DNA of 64,000 bases from positions 744,001 to 808,000 of the forward strand of contig NZ_SLXN01000001.1 in NCBI RefSeq assembly GCF_004345855.1, given 5' to 3'. Shown here piece by piece: positions 28,778 through 37,576 of the stretch. Source of the stretch: Sphingomonas sp. BK235. GTDB taxonomy: Bacteria; Pseudomonadota; Alphaproteobacteria; Sphingomonadales; Sphingomonadaceae. How positions within the stretch are numbered: the first letter of the stretch is position 1; the number at the start of each line of letters is the position of its first letter. The notes beneath the pieces were generated by a model. The model was not told where the DNA came from. It worked only from the letters and a program-made list of their open reading frames with translations, and ran no database searches. The translations under genes and the position numbers were made by a program.

Positions 28778-29869
28778 TCACGCCGGCACTGCCTCCGCGA
28801 CCACCGACCGCTCGCGTCGGGCCGCCATCGCCTCTTCCAGATGCGCCTCCAGCTCGGCGGCGCGATGGATCGCGGTATGCTCCGCCAGCACGCGCGCGCG
28901 CCCCGCCGCGCCCATCGCGGCGAGATCGTCGCGCGCCAGCATCGCCTCCACATCCTCCGGCGAGTCCGCCAGCACGATCTCGCGCCCAGGCGTCAGCAGC
29001 TCTTCGATCCCGTCCCAGCGGTCCGAGACGATCGGCGTGCCGCAGGCGGTCGCCTCGAAGAGACGGACCGAGGGCGACCAGCCCGTCGCGATCATGTCGG
29101 CGCGGGTCACGTTGAGCGTGGCGCGGCTCGCCGAGTAGAAGTCGGGGTGGTCGGCGGGGGGCAGATGCTCGATCCGCTCGACATTGGCGGGCCAGTCGAT
29201 GTCGTCGGGATATTGCGGCCCCGCGACGACGAAGCGCATGTCGGGATGGCGCCGCGCCGGCTCCAGCAGCAGCCGGTCGAGCGTCGGCTGGCGGTCGAGG
29301 CTGTACGTGCCGAGATAGGAGAGGTCCCAGCGCGTCGCCGCGCCGGTCGGGCGGTAGCGCTCGGCATCGACCGAGCAGTAGAGCGCGCGCGCCGCCGGGC
29401 TGCCGTAGCGGCGCTCGATCAAACGCAGCGTCGGGCCGCCGGTGAAGGAGCAATAGACGTCATAGCCCGGGATCACCTCGGGCGAGACATAGTCGCAGGT
29501 GCCGGCCTCGATCTTGGCGAGCGTCACCGGCGTGTCGATGTCGTAGAAAGCGGTGACGCCGGTCGCCCAGTCCTGCACCAGCCGCGCCACCGCGATGCCG
29601 TCGGGCACGTAGGAGCCGACCATCACCGCGTCCGCCTCGGCGATCACCTCGCGCCAGTCGGCCAGCGACTCGAGCGAGTCGTACAGCTCGAGCCGGCAGT
29701 AATCGGGCGCGGGCTCGTCGCGGTGCGACGCATACCAGGGCATGTCGCGCTCGAGGAACAGGATCTGGTGCCCGCGCGCGGCATAGGCCTGGAGCAGCGC
29801 GCGGAAGGTGGTGGCATGGCCGTTCCCCCACGACGAGCTGAGCGACAGGCCGAGGACGACGAGCCTCAT
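28778..29869 (-). CDS. CgeB-like glycosyltransferase, copy 1
   Basis: 363-residue GT-B type glycosyltransferase of the CgeB/GT_1_2 group. It opens MRLVVLGLSLSSSWGNGHAT and has GRDMP-like LFLERDMPWYASHRD, a central YLGTYSLDRQPTLDRL linker, and the C-terminal donor site region SVRLFEATACGTPIVSDRW with GREIVLADSPED. It is the last gene of the minus-strand operon and overlaps the gene before it by four bases. It is clearly related to the next two genes upstream. Donor and acceptor are unknown. Confidence 0.82.
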   Translation of the reverse strand: MRLVVLGLSLSSSWGNGHATTFRALLQAYAARGHQILFLERDMPWYASHRDEPAPDYCRLELYDSLESLADWREVIAEADAVMVGSYVPDGIAVARLVQDWATGVTAFYDIDTPVTLAKIEAGTCDYVSPEVIPGYDVYCSFTGGPTLRLIERRYGSPAARALYCSVDAERYRPTGAATRWDLSYLGTYSLDRQPTLDRLLLEPARRHPDMRFVVAGPQYPDDIDWPANVERIEHLPPADHPDFYSASRATLNVTRADMIATGWSPSVRLFEATACGTPIVSDRWDGIEELLTPGREIVLADSPEDVEAMLARDDLAAMGAAGRARVLAEHTAIHRAAELEAHLEEAMAARRERSVVAEAVPA

Positions 29870-30954
29870 GCCGCCACCCGCTCGCGCGCGGCATGCGCCT
29901 GGAAGAGCGCGTCGACCTGGGCGCCGCGCAGGTCATAGGTGTGCTCGGCCAGCACGCGCTCCAGTGCGGCATTGCCGATCGCGCGCGCGCGATCGGGCGT
30001 GAGCGCGGCGAGATGGTCGGCGACGTCCTGCCCGTCGCGCGCCACCAGCACCTCGCGACCGGGTGCGAGGAACAGCTCGATCCCCTCCCAGGCGTCGGTG
30101 ATCAGGCACGCCGCCGCCCCCGCCGCCTCGAACACCCGCGTCGCAGGGGAGAAGCCGACATGCGCCATCGAGTCGCGCGCGACGTTGAGCACCGCGCGCG
30201 GCGTGCAGTTGAAGGCGTTGTGCTCGGCGGTGAAGACATGGCCGCGGTGGCGGACGTTGGCGGGCATCGCCTTGCTGTCCCAACCGTTGCCGCCGATGAG
30301 GAAGCTCTGGTCGGGCAGCGCCGCGGCGGGGCGCAGGAAGAATTCCTCCACGCGCGCCTCGCGGTCGGGCAGGCGGTTGCCGAGGAAGGCGAGGTCGCAG
30401 GCGAAGCGCTCGTCGCGCGCGACCGGGTGGTGGGTGGTGGGATCGAGCGCGTTGTAGACCGGCACGCACTCGGCCGCGCCGAAGCCGCGATAGGCGTCGA
30501 CCACCGGCGCACCACCGCCATAGGTCAGCACCATGTCGATCGACGGCAGCGCGGCGCGCACCGGATGGTCGGCGTCGGCGCGCATCTCGTCGAGCGTGGC
30601 GGCGGCGTCGACGTCCCAGAAGATCTTCAGCGCGCCCGGCCGCGCCGCGGCGGTGACGCCCTCGAGCAGCTCGCGGTCGAACACGCCGACGCCATTGGCC
30701 TTCACCACGATGTCCGCCTCCGCCGCCTCGGCCACCACCGCGCGCATCGCCTCGACCGTCGCGGGGTAGACGACCGACTTGGCGTAGGGCGGCGGGTCGA
30801 TGTCGCGGTGCTGCTGGCGCTCGAACGCGTCGGGTTCGTAGAAGGTGATGTCATAGCCGCGCTCGGCGAGCGCGCGCAGGATGCCGCGATAATAGGTCGC
30901 GGCGCCGTTCCAATAGGACGACACGAGGCTGGAACCGTAGAAAGCGATCTTCAC
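29866..30954 (-). CDS. CgeB-like glycosyltransferase, copy 2
   Basis: About 362 residues, same architecture as its neighbours: N-terminal MKIAFYGSSLVSSYWNGAAT, then FYEPDAFERQQHRD, a hinge containing DLAFLGNRLPDREARVEEFF, and the C-terminal ATRVFEAAGAAACLITDAWEGIE... block. It starts at a GTG overlapping the stop of the upstream gene (GTGA) and ends with an ATGA overlap into copy 1. The related CgeB protein is known from B. subtilis spore crust glycosylation; the reaction here is not known. Confidence 0.82.
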   Translation of the reverse strand: MKIAFYGSSLVSSYWNGAATYYRGILRALAERGYDITFYEPDAFERQQHRDIDPPPYAKSVVYPATVEAMRAVVAEAAEADIVVKANGVGVFDRELLEGVTAAARPGALKIFWDVDAAATLDEMRADADHPVRAALPSIDMVLTYGGGAPVVDAYRGFGAAECVPVYNALDPTTHHPVARDERFACDLAFLGNRLPDREARVEEFFLRPAAALPDQSFLIGGNGWDSKAMPANVRHRGHVFTAEHNAFNCTPRAVLNVARDSMAHVGFSPATRVFEAAGAAACLITDAWEGIELFLAPGREVLVARDGQDVADHLAALTPDRARAIGNAALERVLAEHTYDLRGAQVDALFQAHAARERVAA

Positions 30955-32066
30955 GCGGCGGTGCTCCGGGCAGCGGAAAGGGAAGGGACGTCGAGGCGCT
31001 TGAGGATGGCGAGCAGCTCGTCGACGCGGTGCGCGCAGGTGTGGCGGGCAAGGATGGTCTCCAGCCCCGATCGCGCCAGCGCGGCGCGCAGGTCGGGATC
31101 GTCGCGCAGCGCGGCCAGCGTGCGCGTCATCGCGGTGCCATCGTCGGCGAACAGGAAGTCCTCGCCGGGGCGGAAGAGTCCCTCCGCATCGTCCCACGGC
31201 GCGGAGACAAGCGGGATGCCGCAGGCGAGCGCCTCGAACACGCGGATCGTCGGGATGCCGGGCAGGATATTGGTGTAATACCGCCGCGGCACGTGCACGG
31301 TCGCCAGCGCGCGCGCGAAGATCGCGGGCGCGGCGGCGTTGGGCGCCCAACCGTGATAGCGCGCGCCGTAGCGCGCCAGCATCGCCTTGCCCTCGTCGGG
31401 GTAACGCACGCCGTAGATGTCGAGCGGCAGCGCCGCGTCGCGCGCCGGGGCGAGCAGGAACTGCTCGATCTCGGCGGTGCGCTCGCCGTCGCCCCAATTG
31501 CCGATCCACACCAGGCCGGACCGCTCGCCCTCTACGGGCAAGAAGCGGCGCGTGTCGGCGGCCTCGTGCCAGGTCCAGACGCGCTCGCCCCAGCCCCAGT
31601 CGCGATAGACGCGCGACAGCGCCTCGCCGAAGGCGAGCACCCCGTCGTAGCCGGAGAGGTCGTAGGCGCGCATCTCCTCGGGCGCGCTGACCGCGCGGTG
31701 GTGCGTGTCGTGGAACAGCAACGTGAACCTCGCCCCGGCCTTGCGGAGGCCGCCGAGCGCCGCGACCAGGCCATGGTCGTTCCACTCGTGGACGATCACC
31801 ACGTCGGCGCCGTCGACCAGCGCGGCGGGGTCGACATCGGCGGCGTAGCGCGACGACGAGAGCTCCGGGTAGGCGGTGCGATAGGCGGCGAGCGCCTCCT
31901 CGCCATGGTCGCCGACCAGATTGGCGCGACTCCAGCTGTCGGCGGGCTCGTGGACGCGGACGTCGTGCCCGCGCGCGATCAGCTCGGACAGCACGCCGCG
32001 CAGGAAATGCGCGTTGCCGTGATTCCAGCAGGAGTCGAGGCTGTGCGTGAGATAGACGATCCTCAT
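30951..32066 (-). CDS. CgeB-like glycosyltransferase, copy 3
   Basis: 371 residues: MRIVYLTHSLDSCWNHGNAH at the N-terminus, HEWNDHGLVAALGGL and LLFHDTHHRAV in the acceptor domain, GLVWIGNWGDGERTAEI at the hinge, and the donor-domain stretch IRVFEALACGIPLVSAPWDD followed by GEDFLFADDG. The same block order as copies 1 and 2 indicates tandem duplication followed by strong divergence. Coupled by four-base overlaps on both sides. Confidence 0.82.
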   Translation of the reverse strand: MRIVYLTHSLDSCWNHGNAHFLRGVLSELIARGHDVRVHEPADSWSRANLVGDHGEEALAAYRTAYPELSSSRYAADVDPAALVDGADVVIVHEWNDHGLVAALGGLRKAGARFTLLFHDTHHRAVSAPEEMRAYDLSGYDGVLAFGEALSRVYRDWGWGERVWTWHEAADTRRFLPVEGERSGLVWIGNWGDGERTAEIEQFLLAPARDAALPLDIYGVRYPDEGKAMLARYGARYHGWAPNAAAPAIFARALATVHVPRRYYTNILPGIPTIRVFEALACGIPLVSAPWDDAEGLFRPGEDFLFADDGTAMTRTLAALRDDPDLRAALARSGLETILARHTCAHRVDELLAILKRLDVPSLSAARSTAA

Positions 32067-33148
32067 GCCGCCACCTTGGCGCCGCCGTCGATCAGCCGGT
32101 CGTACAGCGTCGCCATCGCGCGGCGATTGCGCTCGGGCGTGTAGGTCAGTGCGCGGCGGCGCGCGAGCGCACCGCGTGCGACCCGCAGCGGCACGTCACC
32201 GGCCAGCTCCTCGATCGCCGCGGCGAAACCGAGCGCGTCGTCCGCCGGCACGAAGGTGGCGACGCCTTCCCACAGCTCGCGGAAGGTCGGGATGTCGGAG
32301 AGCACCAGCGGGCAGCCCGCCAGAGCCGCCTCGAGCACCGCGAGGCCGAACGGTTCGTACACCGCGGCCGAGGCGAACACCGGGCGTGCCGAGAGGCAGC
32401 CCGCGATCACCTCGTCGCCGACATGGCCGAGCAGGTGGAGATGCTCGACGCGGACGTGCTCGCCGTGCGGCCCCGTGGCCGCGCCCGCGGCCTTGAACGG
32501 GATGCCGAGCCGCGCCGCCGCTCGGTCGAGCGTTGCGACGTTCTTGCCGCGGTCCCACAGCCGGCCGGCGGTAAAGGCGAAATCGTGCATCGGCCCGCTC
32601 GCGGGCGGCAGCGACCGTCCGTTGTGGATCGCGAGCGGGATCGGCACCTTGGGATAGAGGCGGTAGACGGTCGCGGCGAGCGCGGTGCTCGGCGCCACGA
32701 CGGCGTCGGCGCGTGACAGGCCGCGTGCGACCAGATCGGTCTGCCAGCGCAGGCTGGGCGGCAGCGGGCCGTCGCCTGCCGCCTCCCACCAGCTCGCGAC
32801 GCAGCTGTGCACCACCGTGACCACCGGCATGGCGAAACTCGCCACGCCCAGCGCCGGCTGGTTGAGCTGGACGAGATCCGCGCCGCGCTCGCGCGCCAGC
32901 CGCGCCACCGCGTCGGCGGCGGCGATCACCGCGCGCGCGTCGCTGGCGAGCCAGTCGAGCGGCAGGCCGGTGTCGAGCAGCGTGACGCCCGCCTGATCGG
33001 CCTCGAGCCGCTGCGCGCGCGACGCGGCCGGCCCGAGCGAGGCCAGGTCGACCGCCCAGCCGTCGCGTACCAGCCCGCGCGCCAGCTCGATCGCATATTG
33101 CCACACGCCGCCGACCGCGTCCGCGGTCATCAGCAACCGTCGCGTCAC
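32063..33148 (-). CDS. Glycosyltransferase, GT4 family
   Basis: 361 residues. The GT4 features are ADAVGGVWQYAIELARGL at the N-terminus (a loop typical of glycogen synthase-like members), VVAPSTALAATVYRLY, FTAGRLWDRGKN, and the donor-site E-x7-E region AAVYEPFGLAVLEAALAGCPLV. It sits between the epimerase genes and the three CgeB-like genes, with four-base overlaps. It probably adds one sugar of the same glycan; the sugar is not known. Confidence 0.86.
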   Translation of the reverse strand: MTRRLLMTADAVGGVWQYAIELARGLVRDGWAVDLASLGPAASRAQRLEADQAGVTLLDTGLPLDWLASDARAVIAAADAVARLARERGADLVQLNQPALGVASFAMPVVTVVHSCVASWWEAAGDGPLPPSLRWQTDLVARGLSRADAVVAPSTALAATVYRLYPKVPIPLAIHNGRSLPPASGPMHDFAFTAGRLWDRGKNVATLDRAAARLGIPFKAAGAATGPHGEHVRVEHLHLLGHVGDEVIAGCLSARPVFASAAVYEPFGLAVLEAALAGCPLVLSDIPTFRELWEGVATFVPADDALGFAAAIEELAGDVPLRVARGALARRRALTYTPERNRRAMATLYDRLIDGGAKVAA

Positions 33149-34206
33149 GCCGCGACCTCGATCCGCGGCGCGCTGGCGCCGCTCTCGTCGCGCTGCGCCT
33201 GGAGCCAGTCGGCCAGCGCCGCCACGCCGTCGCGCCAGTCACGCCGTGCCGGCAGATCGAGCGCACCGATCGCGGCACGCGCGTCCGCGACGAAATAGCG
33301 CTGGTCCCCCGCCCGCCAGTCGGACAGGCGCAAGTCGACCGGGCGGCCGATCAGCGCGGCGATATGGTCGAGCAGCCGGCGCAGGCTGACCGCGTTGGCG
33401 GGACCGCCGCCGAGGTTGAAGGCGCGCCCCGCGACTTGATCGATCCGCTGCCACGCCGCGACATAGGCGTTCACCGCGTCACGCACGTCGAGGATGTCGC
33501 GCACCTGATGGCCGTCGCCGTAGAGCGTGATCGGCTCGCCATCGAGCGCGCGGATCAGGAAGTGCGCGACCCAGCCCTGGTCCTCGGTGCCCATCTGGCG
33601 TTGCCCATAGATGCAGCTCATCCGGAAGACGCAGGTCTTCAGCCCGAAGCTGCGCGCGTAATCGAGGACATATTGGTCGGCCGCGCCCTTGGACACGCCG
33701 TAGGGCGTATGGAAGTCGAGCGCGCGCGTTTCACCGATACCGTGCACGCGCACGTCCGCGTCGGTCGGGACATAGGCGCGATCCTCGAGCGCGAAGTCGA
33801 GATCGGCGAGATCGCCGTACACCTTGTTGGTCGAGGCGAAGATCAGCGGCACGTGCGGCGCGCGCGTGCGCAACGCCTCCAGCAGCTGGAAGGTGGCGGT
33901 GATGTTGGTCGAGAAATCGTCCGCCGGGTCGTCGAGGCTGGTGGTCACCGCCACCTGCGCCGCGAAGTGGAAGACCGCCCGCGACCGCGCCACCTCGTCG
34001 GCGAGGCGCGCGGCGTCGCGCACGTCGGCGTGGACGAAGCGGACGCGCTGGCCGTGGCGCTGCTGCAGCCACGCCAGGTTGCGCTCGACGCCGGCGCGCG
34101 CGAGCGCGTCATAGACGGTGACGTCGTGCCCCTCGTCGGCGAGCCGGTCGACGAGGTTTGATCCGATGAAGCCGGCCCCGCCGGTGACGAGGATCGGCGC
34201 CGTCAT
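33145..34206 (-). CDS. Extended SDR sugar-nucleotide epimerase, CDP-paratose 2-epimerase-like
   Basis: 353 residues. NAD-binding LVTGGAGFIGSNLVDRL at the N-terminus, catalytic Y-x3-K in TPYGVSKGAADQYVLDYAR, and MSCIYGQRQMGTEDQGWVAHF with FNLGGGPANAVSL near the C-terminus. These last blocks are those of the RfbE/CDP-paratose 2-epimerase group, so a C2 epimerisation of a CDP- or other NDP-sugar is the best guess. No other CDP-dideoxyhexose gene is in the window, so the true substrate is open. The ATG overlaps the upstream stop by four bases. Confidence 0.82.
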   Translation of the reverse strand: MTAPILVTGGAGFIGSNLVDRLADEGHDVTVYDALARAGVERNLAWLQQRHGQRVRFVHADVRDAARLADEVARSRAVFHFAAQVAVTTSLDDPADDFSTNITATFQLLEALRTRAPHVPLIFASTNKVYGDLADLDFALEDRAYVPTDADVRVHGIGETRALDFHTPYGVSKGAADQYVLDYARSFGLKTCVFRMSCIYGQRQMGTEDQGWVAHFLIRALDGEPITLYGDGHQVRDILDVRDAVNAYVAAWQRIDQVAGRAFNLGGGPANAVSLRRLLDHIAALIGRPVDLRLSDWRAGDQRYFVADARAAIGALDLPARRDWRDGVAALADWLQAQRDESGASAPRIEVAA

Positions 34207-35315
34207 GCCACCAGCCCGCGCTTCTCGAGCTCGGCGCGCATCGTCGCGACCTTGTCGACCGCGGTCTGCTGCGCGACCCATTCGGCCAGCTCGGCGAGAC
34301 CCTGGGTGAAGTCCTGCGTCGCCGCGAAACCGAGCTTGTCCTGCGCCAGGGACGTGTCGCAGAAGCAATGTCGGATGTCGCCGATGCGCGCCTTGCCGAC
34401 GATCTCGGGGGTGATGTCGTTCTTGCCCATCGCGCGCGCCAGCTCGGTGGCGACCTCGGTGACCGAGCGGTCGTGGCCCGAGCCGATGTTGAAGGTGCCG
34501 CCCACCGCCTGCGGCAGCACCAACGCGTCGGCGAAGGCGCGCGCCACGTCGGAGACATGGACGAAGTCGCGGCGCTGCTCGCCGTCCTCGAAGATCATCG
34601 GCTGCTGGCCGTTGAGCAGGCGCGAGGCGAAGATCGCGAGCACGCCGGTATAAGGATTGGAGAGCGCCTGGCCGGGACCGTAGACGTTGAACAGGCGCAG
34701 ACAGACGCCCTCGATGCCGTAGGGCGCGGCCATGATGTGCGTGGTGCGCTCCTGGACGTATTTGTTGAGCGCGTAGATCGAGGCGAGGTTGGGCTGCTTC
34801 CACTCGGGAGTCGCGACCGGGGCGAGCGGGCGGCCCTGCGTGTCGACCGGCTCCCAATTGCTGAGCCCATCGCGCAGCCCCTTGCGCTCGGCATCCTGCA
34901 CCAGCGCGCCGTCGGCGTCACGGTACAGCCCCTCGCCGTAGATCGACATCGACGAGGCGGTGACGACGCGGCGCACCGGCTGGTCGATCAATTTCTCGAA
35001 CAGCACCGCGGTGCCGACGTCGTTGGTCGAGGTATAGCGCTCGACCTCGTACATCGACTGGCCGACGCCCACCTCGGCGGCCAGATGGATGACGCTGTCG
35101 ACGCCGGCGAGCGCCTTGGTGACGACGTCGCCGTTGCGCACGTCGCCGCGGATCAGCTCGACCTCGTCGTTGAGGAGCGGGGGGCGTTCGACGTCGCCGT
35201 GGACCTGCTCGATCAGGCTGTCGAGCACGCGCACCTTGTTGCCACGCGCGAGCAGTTCGTCGGCGACGAAGCGCCCGATGAACCCGGCGCCGCCGGTAAT
35301 GAGAACCGTCTCCAT
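34203..35315 (-). CDS. NAD-dependent epimerase/dehydratase (extended SDR), WbiB-like
   Basis: First gene of the glycan operon. About 370 residues from METVLITGGAGFIGRFVADEL; the ATG at 35315 has GGGAGG upstream. Catalytic Y-x3-K is in YALNKYVQER, after SSMSIYGEGLY; the substrate domain has LRLFNVYGPGQALSNPYTG. The overall pattern resembles dTDP-L-rhamnose 4-epimerase (WbiB) and related sugar-nucleotide 4-epimerases. Assignment beyond the superfamily is inference. Confidence 0.8.
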   Translation of the reverse strand: METVLITGGAGFIGRFVADELLARGNKVRVLDSLIEQVHGDVERPPLLNDEVELIRGDVRNGDVVTKALAGVDSVIHLAAEVGVGQSMYEVERYTSTNDVGTAVLFEKLIDQPVRRVVTASSMSIYGEGLYRDADGALVQDAERKGLRDGLSNWEPVDTQGRPLAPVATPEWKQPNLASIYALNKYVQERTTHIMAAPYGIEGVCLRLFNVYGPGQALSNPYTGVLAIFASRLLNGQQPMIFEDGEQRRDFVHVSDVARAFADALVLPQAVGGTFNIGSGHDRSVTEVATELARAMGKNDITPEIVGKARIGDIRHCFCDTSLAQDKLGFAATQDFTQGLAELAEWVAQQTAVDKVATMRAELEKRGLVA

Positions 35316-35487
35316 TTCCACCCTCCCGCTCCTCGTCGATCCGCCCGTTCCGGGCCGACTGATCGACATCAACGACAAGCGGCCGTGTTGCCGCTTGATT
35401 ACAGAGAGAGGAACATCTTCTACTTAGCTTTGTTCCGTAAGTCATTGCGATTACGCAATTTCCCGCCGGAGCCGCCGAGTCGAAGCC
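35316..35487. promoter_or_regulatory. Divergent promoter region of glycan operon and phosphatase gene
   Basis: The 172-base gap is markedly AT-rich at about 35385-35460, unlike its surroundings. It holds two small dyads: GGAACA at 35410-35415 with TGTTCC at 35431-35436, and ATTGCG at 35444-35449 with CGCAAT at 35454-35459. Promoters of both flanking units must lie here. I cannot assign -35/-10 boxes with confidence. Confidence 0.45.
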
Positions 35488-36084
35488 ATGCAGCGTCAGG
35501 TTCTTCTCGCGCGCCACGGCCATCATGCGGAGGTCGGCAGGGCGTTGAGCGGCAGGTCGCCGATCCCGCTCGATCCGCAGGGCGAGCGCGAGGCGGCAGC
35601 ATTGGCGCATCACCTCGCCGAGGTGCCGCTGGTGGCGGTCTACGCCAGCCCGCGCGCGCGGACGGTGGAGACGGCGGCGGCGGTGGCGCTGCCGCGCGCG
35701 ATGGAGGTACGGCGCGCGTCGGCGCTCGACGAGATCGACTTCGGAGACTTCACCGGCCGCGATTTCGCGACGCTCGCCGACGATCCGGCCTGGCGCGCGT
35801 GGAACGAGCAGCGTGCCACCGCGCGCTGTCCGGGTGGCGAGACGATGGCGGAGGCCGTGGCGCGCGCGCTCGGCTTCCTGACGGCCCTTCCCGACGGGAT
35901 CAGCCTGTGCGTCACGCATTGTGACGTGATCCGGGGCGTTGTGGCGCATTGGCTCGGCCTGGGCTTCGAGCGGATGTTCCAGCTCGGCTGCGACCCGGGA
36001 TCGGTGACGACGCTCGCCCTAAACGATGACGGCGGCGCGACGGTGATCGCCCTCAACGAGCGGCCACGCCAGGCGAGGGGCTGA
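35488..36084 (+). CDS. Histidine phosphatase family protein
   Basis: 198 residues of the phosphoglycerate-mutase-like superfamily. The phosphorylated His lies in the N-terminal RHG motif (LLARHGHH, residues 5-12). The second His is in CVTHCDVIRGVVAHW near residue 140. Arg and Glu partners are present (YASPRARTVETA). The length fits small-molecule phosphatases of the CobC/GpmB type; the substrate cannot be told. It is transcribed away from the glycan operon. Confidence 0.85.
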   Translation: MQRQVLLARHGHHAEVGRALSGRSPIPLDPQGEREAAALAHHLAEVPLVAVYASPRARTVETAAAVALPRAMEVRRASALDEIDFGDFTGRDFATLADDPAWRAWNEQRATARCPGGETMAEAVARALGFLTALPDGISLCVTHCDVIRGVVAHWLGLGFERMFQLGCDPGSVTTLALNDDGGATVIALNERPRQARG

Positions 36085-36149
36085 CGGGTCTGACGGCGCT
36101 CGCCCTCCACCGCGGCGAGCGGTCATGACAGGGCTGGGTTGTCGGTCGC

Positions 36150-36548
36150 TCAGCGCACCGCGGCGTAGCTCTTCTCTTCGATCAACTCGGACTCGAGCGC
36201 GAGGTTGATCGCGCGCTTGAGGCGCGCGCGTTCGTCGTTCTTGCGATACACCGAGCGCGCCAGCCGGATGAAGTCGCTGCCGAACGAGTCCGCCGCCTCC
36301 TCCTGCCGGATCGCGTCCTCGATCTCCCACAATTCCTGGTTGATCGACTTCAGCTCGCCGAACAGCGCGGCGATCGGTGCGCGGCCGATCACGCCCGCGC
36401 CGATCCCGCTCAACGCCGCATATTCGCGCACGACATTGGCGCGCGCGTCCGCCCGCGCGATCCGCTCGCGCTTGATCTCGAGGATGGTGATCTTGTCGAG
36501 CAGCTCACCCCAGGAGACGGGCACCGACGGGCTCGGCAGGCTGGCCAT
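36150..36548 (-). CDS. DUF6165 family protein
   Basis: 132-residue helical protein. The N-terminal block VPVSWGELLDKITILEIKRERI is characteristic of DUF6165, a family without assigned function. Charged heptad-like stretches in the middle suggest a coiled coil. Its first 44 bases overlap the end of the GT9-like gene upstream; GGGAGAG precedes the ATG at 36548. The tight coupling suggests a shared role in glycan metabolism, which is inference only. Confidence 0.78.
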   Translation of the reverse strand: MASLPSPSVPVSWGELLDKITILEIKRERIARADARANVVREYAALSGIGAGVIGRAPIAALFGELKSINQELWEIEDAIRQEEAADSFGSDFIRLARSVYRKNDERARLKRAINLALESELIEEKSYAAVR

Positions 36549-37434
36549 GGATCGTCTCTCCCTGATCGTCGAAGAAGGCGTCGAGTTCGCGGGCGACTGC
36601 CGCCACGGCCGGCGCCCAGTCGCCGCCGCGGGGCTGGGCGTGGAGGCGGAGCGTCGGATACCAGTCGCTGTCGTGGCGCCGCGGGTCCCAGCGCCAGTCG
36701 GGATCGTGTTTGAGCAGCAACCAGGTCGGCCGGCCGAGCGCGCCGGCGAGATGCGCGACCATCGTGTCGACCGTCACCACCGCGGCGCAGCCCGCGACCA
36801 GCGCGGCGGTCGCCGCCATGTCGAACGGGCAGCCGCGGGGATTGAGCACCGGCAGCGTCGAGGGCGCGGCGACGAGCGAGAGGCAGCGGTGCCGCGCGGC
36901 GATCGGCGCCAGCAGCGCCTCGGGCAGCGAGCGATCCCTGTCCCACTCGCCCGCCTGATGACACAGGCCGACCGTTCCGGCCGGGATCGGGGCCGCCGAC
37001 GCGTGGAGGTAGGGGAAGGGAATATGGTCCGGGCGCAGCGCGAGCGCGCCGGCGAGTTCGGTGATCTCGATATCGCAGTCACGCGGCTCGAGCGGGTGCG
37101 CGGGATCGAAGGCGTGCAGCGTGACGTCCGCGACATCGGCGAGCAAGGGGTGGACGCGCGCGGGTGCCTCCACCGTCACGCACGCCGCACGGCGCGCCAG
37201 CGCGGGAAGGTAGCGCGCGAACTGAAGCGTATCGCCGAGCCCATGGTAGCAGCGCACCAGGACGTCGACGCCGTCGAACGCACGGCCGTCCCATAGCCAG
37301 CGCTGGTGATAGGGCAGGCGCGGGTCGTCGCGCGTGGACGGGTCGCGGCCGGCGATCACCTGCCGCTCGAGCGCCCAGGCGGCGGCATAGTCGCGCGCGC
37401 GCATCGCCTCCGCCCAGCTGCTATGTTGCTCCAT
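36505..37434 (-). CDS. GT9/heptosyltransferase-like protein
   Basis: 309 residues. It has no TPR front part, but a C-terminal GT-B-like domain as found in TPR/glycosyltransferase-9 fusions: VLVRCYHGLGDTLQFARYLP in the first half and VVTVDTMVAHLAGALGRPTWLLL in the second, followed by DWRWDPRRHDSDWYPTLRL. This resembles ADP-heptose:LPS heptosyltransferases at the fold level. In an organism likely to lack classical LPS the acceptor is unclear. Overlaps the DUF6165 gene. Confidence 0.75.
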   Translation of the reverse strand: MEQHSSWAEAMRARDYAAAWALERQVIAGRDPSTRDDPRLPYHQRWLWDGRAFDGVDVLVRCYHGLGDTLQFARYLPALARRAACVTVEAPARVHPLLADVADVTLHAFDPAHPLEPRDCDIEITELAGALALRPDHIPFPYLHASAAPIPAGTVGLCHQAGEWDRDRSLPEALLAPIAARHRCLSLVAAPSTLPVLNPRGCPFDMAATAALVAGCAAVVTVDTMVAHLAGALGRPTWLLLKHDPDWRWDPRRHDSDWYPTLRLHAQPRGGDWAPAVAAVARELDAFFDDQGETIHGQPAEPVGARLLG

Positions 37435-37576
37435 GCGCGACGAACAATGCGAGGCGCAGGCCGGTTCCCTCGCCGCGCCGGCGCGATGGATTTAAGTTGC
37501 TGATTTATCGACGATTGCGCGACCCTGCTCGACGCATTGCTCTCGATCAGCCCAGCGGCGACATCGCATATGCCGC

